A DNA stretch of 12,565 nt from Planococcaceae bacterium UBA3370 (GCA_002360295.1 DEQI01000011.1:4362-16926); one strand, 5' to 3'; positions 6,206-12,510 are shown, counted from the stretch's first letter. Notes: generated by a model from the sequence alone, not told the origin. Numbers and translations are program-made.

Positions 6206-6353
6206 GATAATTATATAAAATAAATAAAATTCAGATAAATAAACATTAGTTATCCCATAAGAATTGTGTTATTAAACAAAAATATTTATTCAGAATATTC
6301 AATCATTTATTTATCAAAAACTAAAAACCTTGCTTTTCCGTTAGTGACAAGAG

Positions 6354-6362
6354 TGGTATAAT
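6354..6362 (+). promoter_or_regulatory. Extended -10 promoter
   Basis: TGGTATAAT is a perfect TGnTATAAT extended -10 element. No good -35 sits at 16-18 bases, which extended -10 promoters tolerate; TTGCTT is present at 21 bases. Transcription should start near 6369, just upstream of the structured region. Confidence 0.55.
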
Positions 6363-6368
6363 AATAAG

Positions 6369-6602
6369 TATAAAAACTCTAAAAAATACAAAATATTGAA
6401 TACGAAATCAGGTAGGTAAAAATTGTAAAAAATACTCTTTAAAAAGGAAAACAAAATTCTTTTATTTAAATTGAAGAAGATCAGGTTATATTTTCAGAAG
6501 ATTTATATATTTAAAAAGAGTATTTAAAAATAGGCGTCTGAGACGAAGTGAAAAATCAATTTACGTATTATGACACAGTCCGAATTGTCTCAGACGTTTT
6601 AA
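6369..6602 (+). ncRNA. Candidate structured non-coding RNA
   Basis: Transcription from the extended -10 element would give an RNA of about 230 bases. AAATACTCTTT (6430-6440) pairs perfectly with AAAGAGTATTT (6515-6525), closing a 74-base domain. Directly after it, CGTCTGAGAC (6535-6544) pairs perfectly with GTCTCAGACG (6587-6596), followed by TTTT, as a terminator with a 42-base loop. No known family (6S, tmRNA, SRP, RNase P, riboswitch class) is recognised. It could instead be a leader for the gene at 6745 or a plasmid control RNA. Confidence 0.4.
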
Positions 6603-6691
6603 GTGGTGTTTTTGATGGTTGATATTTAACTTAACCTGCAAAGATACTATTTAATAGGAAGAAACTCATATCTATTTGTTTTTTTGAAAGG

Positions 6692-6722
6692 ACGTTCCAT
6701 ATAATTGAAACATAATGTGAAA
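6692..6722 (+). repeat. Recurrent intergenic element, copy
   Basis: ACGTTCCATATAATTGAAAC followed by ATAATGTGAAA; it lies upstream of the 30-residue membrane peptide at 6745. Confidence 0.5.
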
Positions 6723-6744
6723 TAATTATTAAGGGGGGGTTTAT

Positions 6745-6837
6745 ATGATATCTTTTGATGTTTTAATAATAGGAATAGCTATAGGTGCTGCTGCTGTATT
6801 CATAGGTTTTTTCATTGCCGACAAACTTTCGGATTAA
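6745..6837 (+). CDS. 30-residue single-TM membrane peptide
   Basis: MISFDVLIIG followed by IAIGAAAVFIGFFI and the charged end ADKLSD forms one membrane helix with few other features. AAGGGGGGG seven bases or less before the ATG is an unusually strong ribosome site, which argues that the tiny frame is translated. A copy of the intergenic element lies just upstream (6692-6722). Function unknown; the high Gly/Ala content of the helix is compatible with helix packing. Confidence 0.6.
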   Translation: MISFDVLIIGIAIGAAAVFIGFFIADKLSD

Positions 6838-6850
6838 AGCCGATTGTACA

Positions 6851-6894
6851 CTTCGTCAAAAATAAGTAGTTGAAACAACGCTTAATAAAAATGG
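6851..6894 (+). repeat. Recurrent intergenic element, copy
   Basis: CTTCGTCAAAA, a 9-base spacer, then TTGAAACAACGCTTAATAAA; it begins 14 bases after the stop at 6837 and precedes the Cse60-like gene. Confidence 0.55.
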
Positions 6895-6945
6895 GGATTT
6901 CAAAAATATTATTGAGAATAAGCAATATATAAATGAGGTGAGAAT

Positions 6946-7110
6946 TTGCAAGTAAAAATTATTGAAGAACAATGGGCAGAACAACTAGGCGAAGAAATTG
7001 AACGTTTTTTAAAAGAAGAAGCATTAGAACCACATCAAATTGTTTCCGTTAATATTTGGGCTAAAAGTTCAACTGGAAAACATAATGCTTGTATTATTTA
7101 CACTAAATAA
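6946..7110 (+). CDS. Small Cse60-like protein
   Basis: The frame starts with TTG preceded by GAGGTGAG and encodes 54 residues: strand QVKIIEE, amphipathic helix EQLGEEIERFLKEE, then HQIVSVNIWAK and ACIIYTK strands. This strand-helix-strand-strand layout and length match the sporulation protein Cse60 family of Bacillus (about 60 residues, made in the mother cell under sigma-E). The resemblance is by pattern only. No sigma-E promoter is evident; a copy of the intergenic element sits upstream at 6851-6894. Small proteins of this fold also occur on phages and plasmids of spore-formers. Confidence 0.6.
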   Translation: MQVKIIEEQWAEQLGEEIERFLKEEALEPHQIVSVNIWAKSSTGKHNACIIYTK

Positions 7111-7120
7111 CAATAACTAT

Positions 7121-7160
7121 TCCTTCAAAATAATTGAAACAAAATGCATAGTGGAAAATC
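7121..7160 (+). repeat. Recurrent intergenic element, full copy
   Basis: TCCTTCAAAATAATTGAAAC followed by AAAATGCATAGTGGAAAATC, between the stop at 7110 and the ribosome site of the basic peptide at 7182. It is the other best copy. Confidence 0.6.
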
Positions 7161-7181
7161 TGTATATAGAGAGGTGATTCT

Positions 7182-7334
7182 TTGCTAATAGTTTATAAAG
7201 AGAAATTTAAAACCAAAATATTAAAAGTACGACTTCTTTGCAAGAAAATAAATACGGCTTCTATTAAATTTCAGAATAAAAGATTAGAAAAGAAAATAAG
7301 GAAAATAAAAAACAAGACAAATCATTCTAGTTAA
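7182..7334 (+). CDS. 50-residue highly basic peptide
   Basis: A TTG start with GAGAGGTG six bases upstream opens a frame of 50 residues with no recognisable domain. It is extremely rich in lysine and arginine (for example KFKTKILKVRLLCKK and KRLEKKIRKIKNK), with one central cysteine. The charge suggests nucleic-acid or membrane-surface binding if it is expressed. An intergenic element copy (7121-7160) lies between it and the preceding gene, the same arrangement as for its neighbours, which is the main support that it is a gene. Confidence 0.5.
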   Translation: MLIVYKEKFKTKILKVRLLCKKINTASIKFQNKRLEKKIRKIKNKTNHSS

Positions 7335-7361
7335 AAGTGAAGATGGAATAGTGAAATTCCG

Positions 7362-7382
7362 TATGTTGATTTAATCAACATA
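7362..7382. repeat. Perfect inverted repeat, operator-like
   Basis: TATGTTGAT and ATCAACATA are exact inverted copies around TTA, giving 21 bases of dyad symmetry. There is no T-tract after it, so it is not a terminator. It lies 38 bases upstream of the ATG at 7420 and could be an operator, for instance for the XRE regulator encoded at 8991. Confidence 0.45.
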
Positions 7383-7419
7383 ACGTCAATGGCTTTAAAA
7401 ATATTGATTAAAGGGGAAA

Positions 7420-7716
7420 ATGAGCGTGAATGAGCAAATACTTAAAATAATGAAAAATCGGTTAGACAATTTGTTATTCCATATAGAAGTTAATACTGAG
7501 TATGAAGGAGAAATGAAAGTATTAGAGCAAGTTTCAAGTTCCCTGAAAAATATATTGAATGATTTATATATAGTCGGTACCTATCAAGAACAAATAAATA
7601 ATATTTTGTGGAATATTGAAACTAATTGCAAAATATTAGGCGAAGAAAAAACATTATCAGATGTAAGACAATCGTTAATAAGTATGTCTAATACTATTAA
7701 AAATATATTTAAGTAA
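7420..7716 (+). CDS. Small helical protein made of two internal repeats
   Basis: The 98-residue product is predicted to be all-helical and falls into two similar halves. LDNLLFHIEVNTEYEGEMK (15-33) plus LEQVSSSLKNILND matches INNILWNIETNCKILGEEK (60-78) plus LSDVRQSLISMSNTIKNI. Shared positions are the hydrophobic pattern, IE-N, the GE before Lys, and the Ser-rich helix. It is preceded by AAGGGG at seven bases. No family is recognised; the composition suggests a helical bundle or a protein-interaction module. Confidence 0.75.
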   Translation: MSVNEQILKIMKNRLDNLLFHIEVNTEYEGEMKVLEQVSSSLKNILNDLYIVGTYQEQINNILWNIETNCKILGEEKTLSDVRQSLISMSNTIKNIFK

Positions 7717-7736
7717 GTAATTACTACGTTCCATTA

Positions 7737-7838
7737 ATGAGAAAGCAAGTTATAGTTGAAGTGTTTAGCTATACTTCAATTGGTATATTTTCGTTACAGG
7801 TATTACTGGAGCTATTAATTTAATTAAATGAAGGTTAA
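7737..7838 (+). pseudogene. Possible remnant of a small membrane-protein gene
   Basis: In one frame 7737-7823 reads MRKQVIVEVFSYTSIGIF and then loses character; in another frame IFVTGITGAINLIK ends at TGA 7836-7838. One added T in the TTTT near 7788-7791 would join them into a short one-helix peptide. There is no ribosome site before 7737 and this part also matches the recurrent intergenic element, so the upstream half may not be coding. TTGAAGT (7756-7762) and ACTTCAA (7773-7779) form a small inverted repeat here. Confidence 0.2.
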
Positions 7839-7899
7839 ATATTTGGTTAACTAAAATTAGCAACTGTTCGTAAAGTAAAATAGAAAGGAGAAATAATAG

Positions 7900-8073
7900 A
7901 TGCGGATATTATTATGGAGTCTCTATAGTGTAATTATGATTGCTACTATTTATTTATATGGCTTAGTTTTCGGTTATGAAACGATGGTATTACTAATAGT
8001 AACATTATTGTTAGGGGTACCAATAGTATATTTCTTTTATAAAATTAGCTTTTTCGAAAAAAGTTCGGATTAA
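7900..8073 (+). CDS. Small two-TM membrane protein
   Basis: The product has 57 residues, with helices at about 4-23 (LLWSLYSVIMIATIYLYGL) and 30-48 (VLLIVTLLLGVPIVYFFY), followed by a short polar tail (FFEKSSD). GAAAGGAG ten bases upstream of the ATG is a clear ribosome site. I do not recognise the family. It belongs to a run of very short membrane proteins at 6745-8235. Confidence 0.65.
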   Translation: MRILLWSLYSVIMIATIYLYGLVFGYETMVLLIVTLLLGVPIVYFFYKISFFEKSSD

Positions 8074-8108
8074 AACTTCAAAAAAATCTAAACCAGGTAG
8101 CTGGAAGG
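8074..8108 (+). repeat. Recurrent intergenic element, diverged copy
   Basis: ACTTCAAAAAAATCTAAACC followed by AGGTAGCTGGAAGG, directly after the stop at 8073 and merging into the ribosome site of the gene at 8119. Confidence 0.4.
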
Positions 8109-8118
8109 AGAGTGTTGC

Positions 8119-8235
8119 ATGGAGTTTTTTACTAGTGGCGATTGGTTACATCCAGTAGCTATTTCACTATACATAGCTTTCGTCGTTTTTATGATCGTAG
8201 GTCTTAGTAATTCAGGTAACTATAGAAAGCGGTAG
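8119..8235 (+). CDS. 38-residue single-TM membrane peptide
   Basis: A short N-terminus (MEFFTSGDWLHP) precedes one membrane helix (VAISLYIAFVVFMIVGL) and a polar, basic end (NSGNYRKR). The basic tail suggests an outside-N, inside-C orientation. GGAAGGAGAG about eight bases before the ATG supports translation. An intergenic element copy (8074-8108) lies between it and the preceding gene. Function unknown. Confidence 0.6.
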   Translation: MEFFTSGDWLHPVAISLYIAFVVFMIVGLSNSGNYRKR

Positions 8236-8272
8236 TAAATCAAAAAATAAATTCAATTTTACGGAGGCACGT

Positions 8273-8920
8273 ATGGAAATCAATAATGATAATAAAGAAC
8301 AAAAAGATTCAGTTATCACAGAAATGCTCAAAAAAATGAATGGAACTAATGTAGATTATGATAATGAATATAAATCAATTTTCAGCCAATCGTACTTTAA
8401 ATCTTCAAATATACTATTAAGTTTAATTTTAGTGACTTGTTCCATTCTTATTATGGCCTCAATTTTTGAAGTTTCTATGCCAATAGAGATTACGATTATA
8501 AATGCTGCGATTTTTAGTGCTTTTTGTACTGCACCTATTATACTTTTCATAACATTTAAATTTAAGCATTTATTATCTGAGGATACGAGTTTTGTGAAAG
8601 AAAGAGAAAATTTAAGTGTTGAGGAATTTGAGGGATTTGAGAGTTATTTTAAACGGTTAGAGAAACATCTGAATAAACGTTTGATTAAGTATCAAGTTAT
8701 TCTATGGGGAACTACTATGCTAAGTGTAGGATATGGACTAATATTAAGTAACATTATAGCTAATACTGATAAAATGTGGGTTTTATTTCTTATATGGTTA
8801 TTGCTGTTTAGCTCAGGAGTTTATGGAATTTCAATGGCAATTAAAGTTGTAAAGCAGTTTAAACTTTATTTTAAGTATAAAAAGATACGTAAAGAAATTT
8901 TAAATTCCTATAGTGAATAA
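8273..8920 (+). CDS. Four-TM membrane protein, unknown function
   Basis: The 215-residue product has an acidic/polar N-terminus of about 44 residues, membrane helices at about 46-65, 72-95, 142-162 and 167-190, and a basic cytoplasmic tail (FKLYFKYKKIRKEI). Between helices 2 and 3 lies a charged, probably cytoplasmic loop of 45 residues predicted to be helical (VEEFEGFESYFKRLEKHLNKR). Two helical hairpins joined by a charged loop is the layout of several uncharacterised Bacillus membrane proteins and of some effectors, but no motif fixes a role. ACGGAGG lies five bases before the ATG, so the start is secure. It is the last gene before the XRE-topB unit. Confidence 0.85.
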   Translation: MEINNDNKEQKDSVITEMLKKMNGTNVDYDNEYKSIFSQSYFKSSNILLSLILVTCSILIMASIFEVSMPIEITIINAAIFSAFCTAPIILFITFKFKHLLSEDTSFVKERENLSVEEFEGFESYFKRLEKHLNKRLIKYQVILWGTTMLSVGYGLILSNIIANTDKMWVLFLIWLLLFSSGVYGISMAIKVVKQFKLYFKYKKIRKEILNSYSE

Positions 8921-8955
8921 TTATGAATTCCAAGATAGAAAAGAGGTTTATATAA

Positions 8956-8994
8956 GTGGGTAATATATTATCATATTCTGATTTAGATGGGTGA
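8956..8994 (+). CDS. 12-codon leader peptide overlapping the XRE start
   Basis: AAGAGG is followed eight bases later by a GTG that opens MGNILSYSDLDG and ends in TGA at 8992-8994. The stop overlaps the GTG start of the XRE gene (8991-8993) as GTGA. The XRE start has no ribosome site of its own, so reading this peptide probably delivers ribosomes to it. Confidence 0.45.
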   Translation: MGNILSYSDLDG

Positions 8995-9350
8995 AAATTG
9001 GAGCTAGGATAAAGAAAATTCGCTTTCAATTAGCATTAACACTAAAGGAATTTGGCTTATTAATAGACAATCGAGTAAGTAAAGGAACTGTTTCTAATTG
9101 GGAAAACGGAGTGAATATACCTCGCTATGAAAGAATAAAGAAAATCGCTCTTTTAGGCGGAGTATCCATTAATATGATCTTATATGGCCAAGAACAAGTG
9201 CCCATATTTGAAGAAGTCATGATTGATGTAATGGGTGTTGATTTGTGTGACTTTTTAGAAATAAATCACTCTCTTAATTATAAAGGTAAAAGATTAACGA
9301 ATACTCAACGAAATCAATTAATGACTTTACTTAATGACTTTGCAAAATAA
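8991..9350 (+). CDS. XRE-family helix-turn-helix regulator
   Basis: The 119-residue protein begins with a complete HTH_3 domain: IGARIKKIRFQLALTLKEFG (3-22), the turn and recognition helix VSKGTVSNWENG (29-40), then PRYERIKKIALLGGVSINMILYG (44-66). The C-terminal half is unlike known partners and probably mediates dimerisation or ligand binding. GTG 8991 is the natural start because IGxRIKxIR is the normal beginning of the fold, though there is no ribosome site; the overlap with the leader peptide suggests coupling. The gene ends 30 bases before topB and is likely co-transcribed with it. It may control that unit or the small-gene array; the palindrome at 7362-7382 is one candidate site. Confidence 0.85.
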   Translation: MKIGARIKKIRFQLALTLKEFGLLIDNRVSKGTVSNWENGVNIPRYERIKKIALLGGVSINMILYGQEQVPIFEEVMIDVMGVDLCDFLEINHSLNYKGKRLTNTQRNQLMTLLNDFAK

Positions 9351-9380
9351 TTAGATAAAACCGGAAAGTGGGATGGTTAA

Positions 9381-11486
9381 ATGTCTATCGTAATTATTGC
9401 GGAGAAGCACGATGCAGCTGTAGCAATAGCAAAAGCTCTTTCTCCCACTTATATTGAACATAAAGGCTATATGGAAGGTAGTAATCACATTAACTACACA
9501 TATGCTCAAGGTCATCTTCTAAAATTTTTAGAACCTGGGGAATTGAAAGAGGAATGGGAAGAGTGGTCTTGGGAGTCACTCCCTATTATTCCTACCGAAA
9601 TTAGACTTAAACCTATTAAAGGTCAATCAAATCAATTAGCGGTTATTGCAAAATTAACAAGAGATTGTGACTTGATAGTTAACGCTATGGACTCTGCCCA
9701 AGAAGGCGAGTTGATCTATTTTTATATTTCTCTATATCTAAATCTTTTGAATAAACCCACAAAACGTTTATGGACTGCCTCTTTACAAGCTGCTGCTATA
9801 CAAAAAGCATTTAAAGAGATGAAAGATATAAGTGAATATCAGAATTTACGTAATGCGGCTATCTGTAGAAGTTTAAGTGATTACATAGTTGGAACAAACG
9901 CTAGTAGAAGCCTAACCTTAGCTGGCAACGGGAAAACATTGCCTGCAGGCCGAGTGTTAGCCCCTGTTCTGTCTTTGATTTATGACCGGGAACAAGTACG
10001 CTCCTCTTTTGAACAAGAAACCTATTACTCTTTAAAATCTTATTTTAAACTAGGTGAGTTTCAGTACATTGCAAATTACAAAGGTGAACGGTTAACAGAT
10101 GTAGAAAAAGTACAAAATATTGTTCACTATACAGAAAAGAATGAAGGAGCAGTAAAAGTAGAAGATAAACAAAAAACTACGCTACAGCCAGGATTGTTAA
10201 ATCATTCCGATGTACTAATTATTGCTAACCAACGTTTTGGTTTTAAAGGTGTACATACAGCTAAAATTCTCCAGAATTTATATTTAAAAAAATTGATCAC
10301 ATATCCAAGAACTAAGTCTAAATACCTAACTCCATCAGAAATGCTTTTAATGCGTACAGCTTACAGAATACTTTCATCCGTATACCCGAATTTAGAAAAG
10401 GGCGGAGATATAGACCGTTTAAAAGTTAGTGACTCCCGTATATTTAATGTTGAAGAAATAGAAGATCATCATGCAATTTTGCCCGAAGCTGCTGTACCTG
10501 CAGACTTAACCAAAGAGGAACAAGAAATTTATCATTTAATCGTAGAAAGGTTCTTTTTACAGTTTCAGGAGCCAATGGAATCCTTACATCGCAAAGTAAT
10601 TACTACCGTTGGAGATACTGTTTTTCAAACTACATTTAAAGAGATTGTGAAAGATGGTTGGAAAGGATTAGAGTTGAATTTTGATCATACATTTCAAGAA
10701 GATTTATTAGATGATGACGAGGAAGAAGATATCGTTGTTGAAAAACTACCAACCTTAGATTTACATTTGAATACCTCTACTTTAGGGGTTGAGGTAAAAG
10801 AGAGAAAGACACAACCACCAGCTTTGTATACAGAGGGAACGTTGATTAGACAAATGGAAAACGTCGGCAATCTAATTGGTGATCCTAAGTTCAAGGATAT
10901 TCTAAAAGGAATTGGGATTGGGACAAGTTCTACACGCGCGGAAACAATTAAAAAATTAATAGATGTTGAGTATATTACGACACATAAAAAGAAATTAGAG
11001 ATAACGTCACTAGGTAAGACAGTCGTAGAACTATTAAGAAGAACTGATTCAAATTTATTAACTTCTCCTGAACTAACAGCTAGGTGGGAATTAGAGTTAG
11101 ATGCTATTAAGAAGGGGAAAGATGCTAAAGCTTTCCAAGATGCTGTTATTAGCTTCACAACAAACTTTATTGATAATATGAGAACTATTAAATTGAATAC
11201 AGAAACATTAAGTAAATTTAGTTCGAAATGTCCGAATTGCGGAAAAATTATTAGAAGTAATAAAAATATGTATTTTTGCGCGGATTATAAAAACGAGTGT
11301 TCCTTCTTTATATGGAAAAACCAATACGGCAAAACTATTACAGAGAGAATGCTAGAAGATCTATTATCGAAAGGTGAAACAAGCACACTTTCATTTAAAA
11401 CAAAAGATGGTGCTCGTAAATATAAGGCAAAACTCAAATTACCTAATCCTCTTGAGAAAGGTAAGGTTCAGTTAGCTTATCTTTAA
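9381..11486 (+). CDS. topB: Type IA DNA topoisomerase (topoisomerase III-like)
   Basis: The 701-residue product has the whole type IA plan: Toprim domain with E8 (IIAEKHDAA) and the acidic motif D104-S-A-Q-E108-G-E110, the PAGRVLAPVLSLI segment (188-200) typical of the family, the active-site motif ITYPRT with the DNA-linking tyrosine Y308, GIGTSSTRAETI (511-523), and a C-terminal C4 zinc finger (C617, C620, C633, C640). It should break and pass single DNA strands, resolving precatenanes and recombination intermediates. The usual DxDREGE is DSAQEGE here: the second metal-binding Asp is Ala and the conserved Arg is Gln. Mobile-element TopB proteins often carry DAGREGE, so this is a further drift. 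An acidic insertion (DLLDDDEEED, 441-450) is also notable. GGGATGG before the ATG gives a fair ribosome site. Confidence 0.93.
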   Translation: MSIVIIAEKHDAAVAIAKALSPTYIEHKGYMEGSNHINYTYAQGHLLKFLEPGELKEEWEEWSWESLPIIPTEIRLKPIKGQSNQLAVIAKLTRDCDLIVNAMDSAQEGELIYFYISLYLNLLNKPTKRLWTASLQAAAIQKAFKEMKDISEYQNLRNAAICRSLSDYIVGTNASRSLTLAGNGKTLPAGRVLAPVLSLIYDREQVRSSFEQETYYSLKSYFKLGEFQYIANYKGERLTDVEKVQNIVHYTEKNEGAVKVEDKQKTTLQPGLLNHSDVLIIANQRFGFKGVHTAKILQNLYLKKLITYPRTKSKYLTPSEMLLMRTAYRILSSVYPNLEKGGDIDRLKVSDSRIFNVEEIEDHHAILPEAAVPADLTKEEQEIYHLIVERFFLQFQEPMESLHRKVITTVGDTVFQTTFKEIVKDGWKGLELNFDHTFQEDLLDDDEEEDIVVEKLPTLDLHLNTSTLGVEVKERKTQPPALYTEGTLIRQMENVGNLIGDPKFKDILKGIGIGTSSTRAETIKKLIDVEYITTHKKKLEITSLGKTVVELLRRTDSNLLTSPELTARWELELDAIKKGKDAKAFQDAVISFTTNFIDNMRTIKLNTETLSKFSSKCPNCGKIIRSNKNMYFCADYKNECSFFIWKNQYGKTITERMLEDLLSKGETSTLSFKTKDGARKYKAKLKLPNPLEKGKVQLAYL

Positions 11487-11502
11487 TACTCATAATTATG
11501 TA

Positions 11503-11548
11503 TAGATGCGGCTAATACAGAATTGCATCTAGTGAAAATCTAGTGAAA
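11503..11548. repeat. Small hairpin followed by an 11-base direct repeat after topB
   Basis: TAGATGC (11503-11509) and GCATCTA (11525-11531) form a 7-bp inverted repeat with a 15-base loop. ATCTAGTGAAA then occurs twice without a gap (11527-11537, 11538-11548). No T-tract follows the hairpin, so termination is not supported. Confidence 0.4.
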
Positions 11549-11601
11549 CATTATGTGCAGTAAATGAATAGGTACTGAAAAAATAAAGGGAAGTGACTGT
11601 A

Positions 11602-11928
11602 ATGTTACACATATTCAAAAAGAAACCTCCAATCAAACATACTATTAATATCCAAGTATTAAAAAGCAAACATCTTCGCGGAAAAAATCAAAAGCAATTA
11701 ACAATTGTTGAAATTAATAGAAATAGCTTTTATTTAACAGACAAAATTGATGTAGTCATAATAAAAAAACAACCATTGGAAGTATTAGCGTATTTGTTAA
11801 CGCTAGATAGAACAATTCCTGAATTAACAGACAATGATGTTATTAGAATTAACGAACAGTATTTTAAAGTTCAAGACTTAGATTTAGAAAAAATAAGATT
11901 AAGAGGTTTACAACTGTACGGAAATTAA
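11602..11928 (+). CDS. Hypothetical basic soluble protein
   Basis: The 108-residue product has a strongly basic N-terminus (HIFKKKPPIKHT) followed by alternating strand-like segments (INIQVL, QLTIVEINRNSFYLTD, VVIIKK, VIRINEQYFKVQDL). There is no membrane segment and no motif I can name; a small all-beta fold is plausible. I use the ATG at 11602, with AAAGGGAAG upstream; an in-frame GTG at 11593 overlaps that ribosome site and would add three residues. The gene follows topB on the same strand after about 115 bases and need not share its function. Confidence 0.75.
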   Translation: MLHIFKKKPPIKHTINIQVLKSKHLRGKNQKQLTIVEINRNSFYLTDKIDVVIIKKQPLEVLAYLLTLDRTIPELTDNDVIRINEQYFKVQDLDLEKIRLRGLQLYGN

Positions 11929-11988
11929 ACCATATGCACGGTTGAGAGAATTAATTATTAAAAAATGTGGCGTAAAGGAGGAATTAAT

Positions 11989-12116
11989 TTGCTCAAAAGT
12001 ATTCTGTTTTCTGTAGTAGTCGGATTAATTGCTGTGGACTGGATTACTGGCGTAAAAAAACCTATAAATACAAACCTGGTATTTTGAAATGGTTATTAAG
12101 CTCGGAGAAGAAATAG
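11989..12116 (+). CDS. Single-TM membrane peptide with an A7 slip site (shifted product)
   Basis: A TTG with AAGGAGG seven bases upstream starts MLKSILFSVVVGLIAVDW, one membrane helix, then ITGVKK. In the starting frame the peptide ends at TGA 12085-12087 after 32 residues. The codons GTA AAA AAA (12052-12060) contain seven As in the correct phase for a -1 slip (A AAA AAA); after the slip the frame continues TYKYKPGILKWLLSSEKK to TAG 12114-12116, about 42 residues, with a tail that looks much more protein-like. A programmed shift, polymerase slippage, a real one-base deletion or a sequencing error in the A-run would all give this picture. Confidence 0.5.
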
Positions 12117-12126
12117 TTTAAGTTAG

Positions 12127-12160
12127 TTCTCGGCAGAAGAAACAAAATGCGTAGTAAAAT
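12127..12160 (+). repeat. Recurrent intergenic element, copy
   Basis: TTCTCGGCAGAAGAAACAAA followed by ATGCGTAGTAAAAT, upstream of the acidic protein gene at 12211. The right half (GAAACAAAATGCGTAGT) differs by only one base from the 7121 copy. Confidence 0.5.
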
Positions 12161-12210
12161 ATAGATAGCAACTTACAGCATTATCTTTAAGTACAGGAGA
12201 GACTATCGGT

Positions 12211-12504
12211 ATGAAAAAGTATTTTACAATGGATAAGTTTATATCATGTGAGGTGACAGGTGGCACGGAATTGGCGGAATATATCTGTAGAAATTACGAA
12301 CGAGTGCCGGATGACACTAACGACAAACATGATATAAAACGCTTTATTATTCCTTTAATAGATTGGGAAGATGATGTTATTGACTCTGATTTTGCATTTA
12401 TAGAAAAGGATATAAGAGAGTGTCATTCTGTAGAATTATGGATATTGTGGACGGAGAAAGACGGCGAATTAAACGAGTGGTGGATAGCCGGAGACAATAC
12501 CTAA
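12211..12504 (+). CDS. Small, strongly acidic hypothetical protein
   Basis: The product has 97 residues with about 24 Asp/Glu against 11 Lys/Arg, no membrane segment and several tryptophans near the end (LWILWTEKDG, EWWIAG). ACAGGAGAG about nine bases before the ATG is a good ribosome site. It is not a family I recognise. Compact acidic proteins on mobile elements are sometimes DNA mimics that counter restriction or nucleoid proteins, but the sequence gives no direct support for that here. It is flanked on both sides by intergenic element copies (12127-12160 and 12511-12540). Confidence 0.8.
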   Translation: MKKYFTMDKFISCEVTGGTELAEYICRNYERVPDDTNDKHDIKRFIIPLIDWEDDVIDSDFAFIEKDIRECHSVELWILWTEKDGELNEWWIAGDNT

Positions 12505-12510
12505 TCCGCA

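Larger units (their letters stand above)
6206..6744 (+). other. 539-base stretch without a convincing protein gene
   Basis: Very AT-rich. I see no frame with a plausible start, ribosome site and coding character. It holds an extended -10 promoter (6354-6362), two inverted repeats that fit a structured RNA (6430-6440 with 6515-6525; 6535-6544 with 6587-6596), and at its end a copy of the recurrent intergenic element (6692-6722) followed by the ribosome site of the next small gene. Confidence 0.6.

Noticed and set aside
6430..6528. Type I toxin peptide in the candidate RNA
   Set aside because: The longest frame there starts only at ATA, ATT or TTG without a proper ribosome site and is Lys/Ile/Phe-rich as expected by chance in AT-rich DNA.
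6691..7160. The TTGAAAC part of the element as -35 of ordinary sigma-A promoters
   Set aside because: No consistent -10 hexamer occurs 16-18 bases downstream of the copies (distances to the nearest TATA-like word are about 12 and 23 bases in two of them).
8356..8550. Minus-strand frame opposite the four-TM gene
   Set aside because: Shadow of the + strand membrane protein, whose start and ribosome site are clear.
10694..11158. Long frame on the minus strand inside topB
   Set aside because: It lies entirely within the conserved topB coding region, has a Ser/Val-rich shadow composition and no ribosome site.
11503..11531. Terminator of topB
   Set aside because: The 7-bp stem has a long loop and no T-tract after it.
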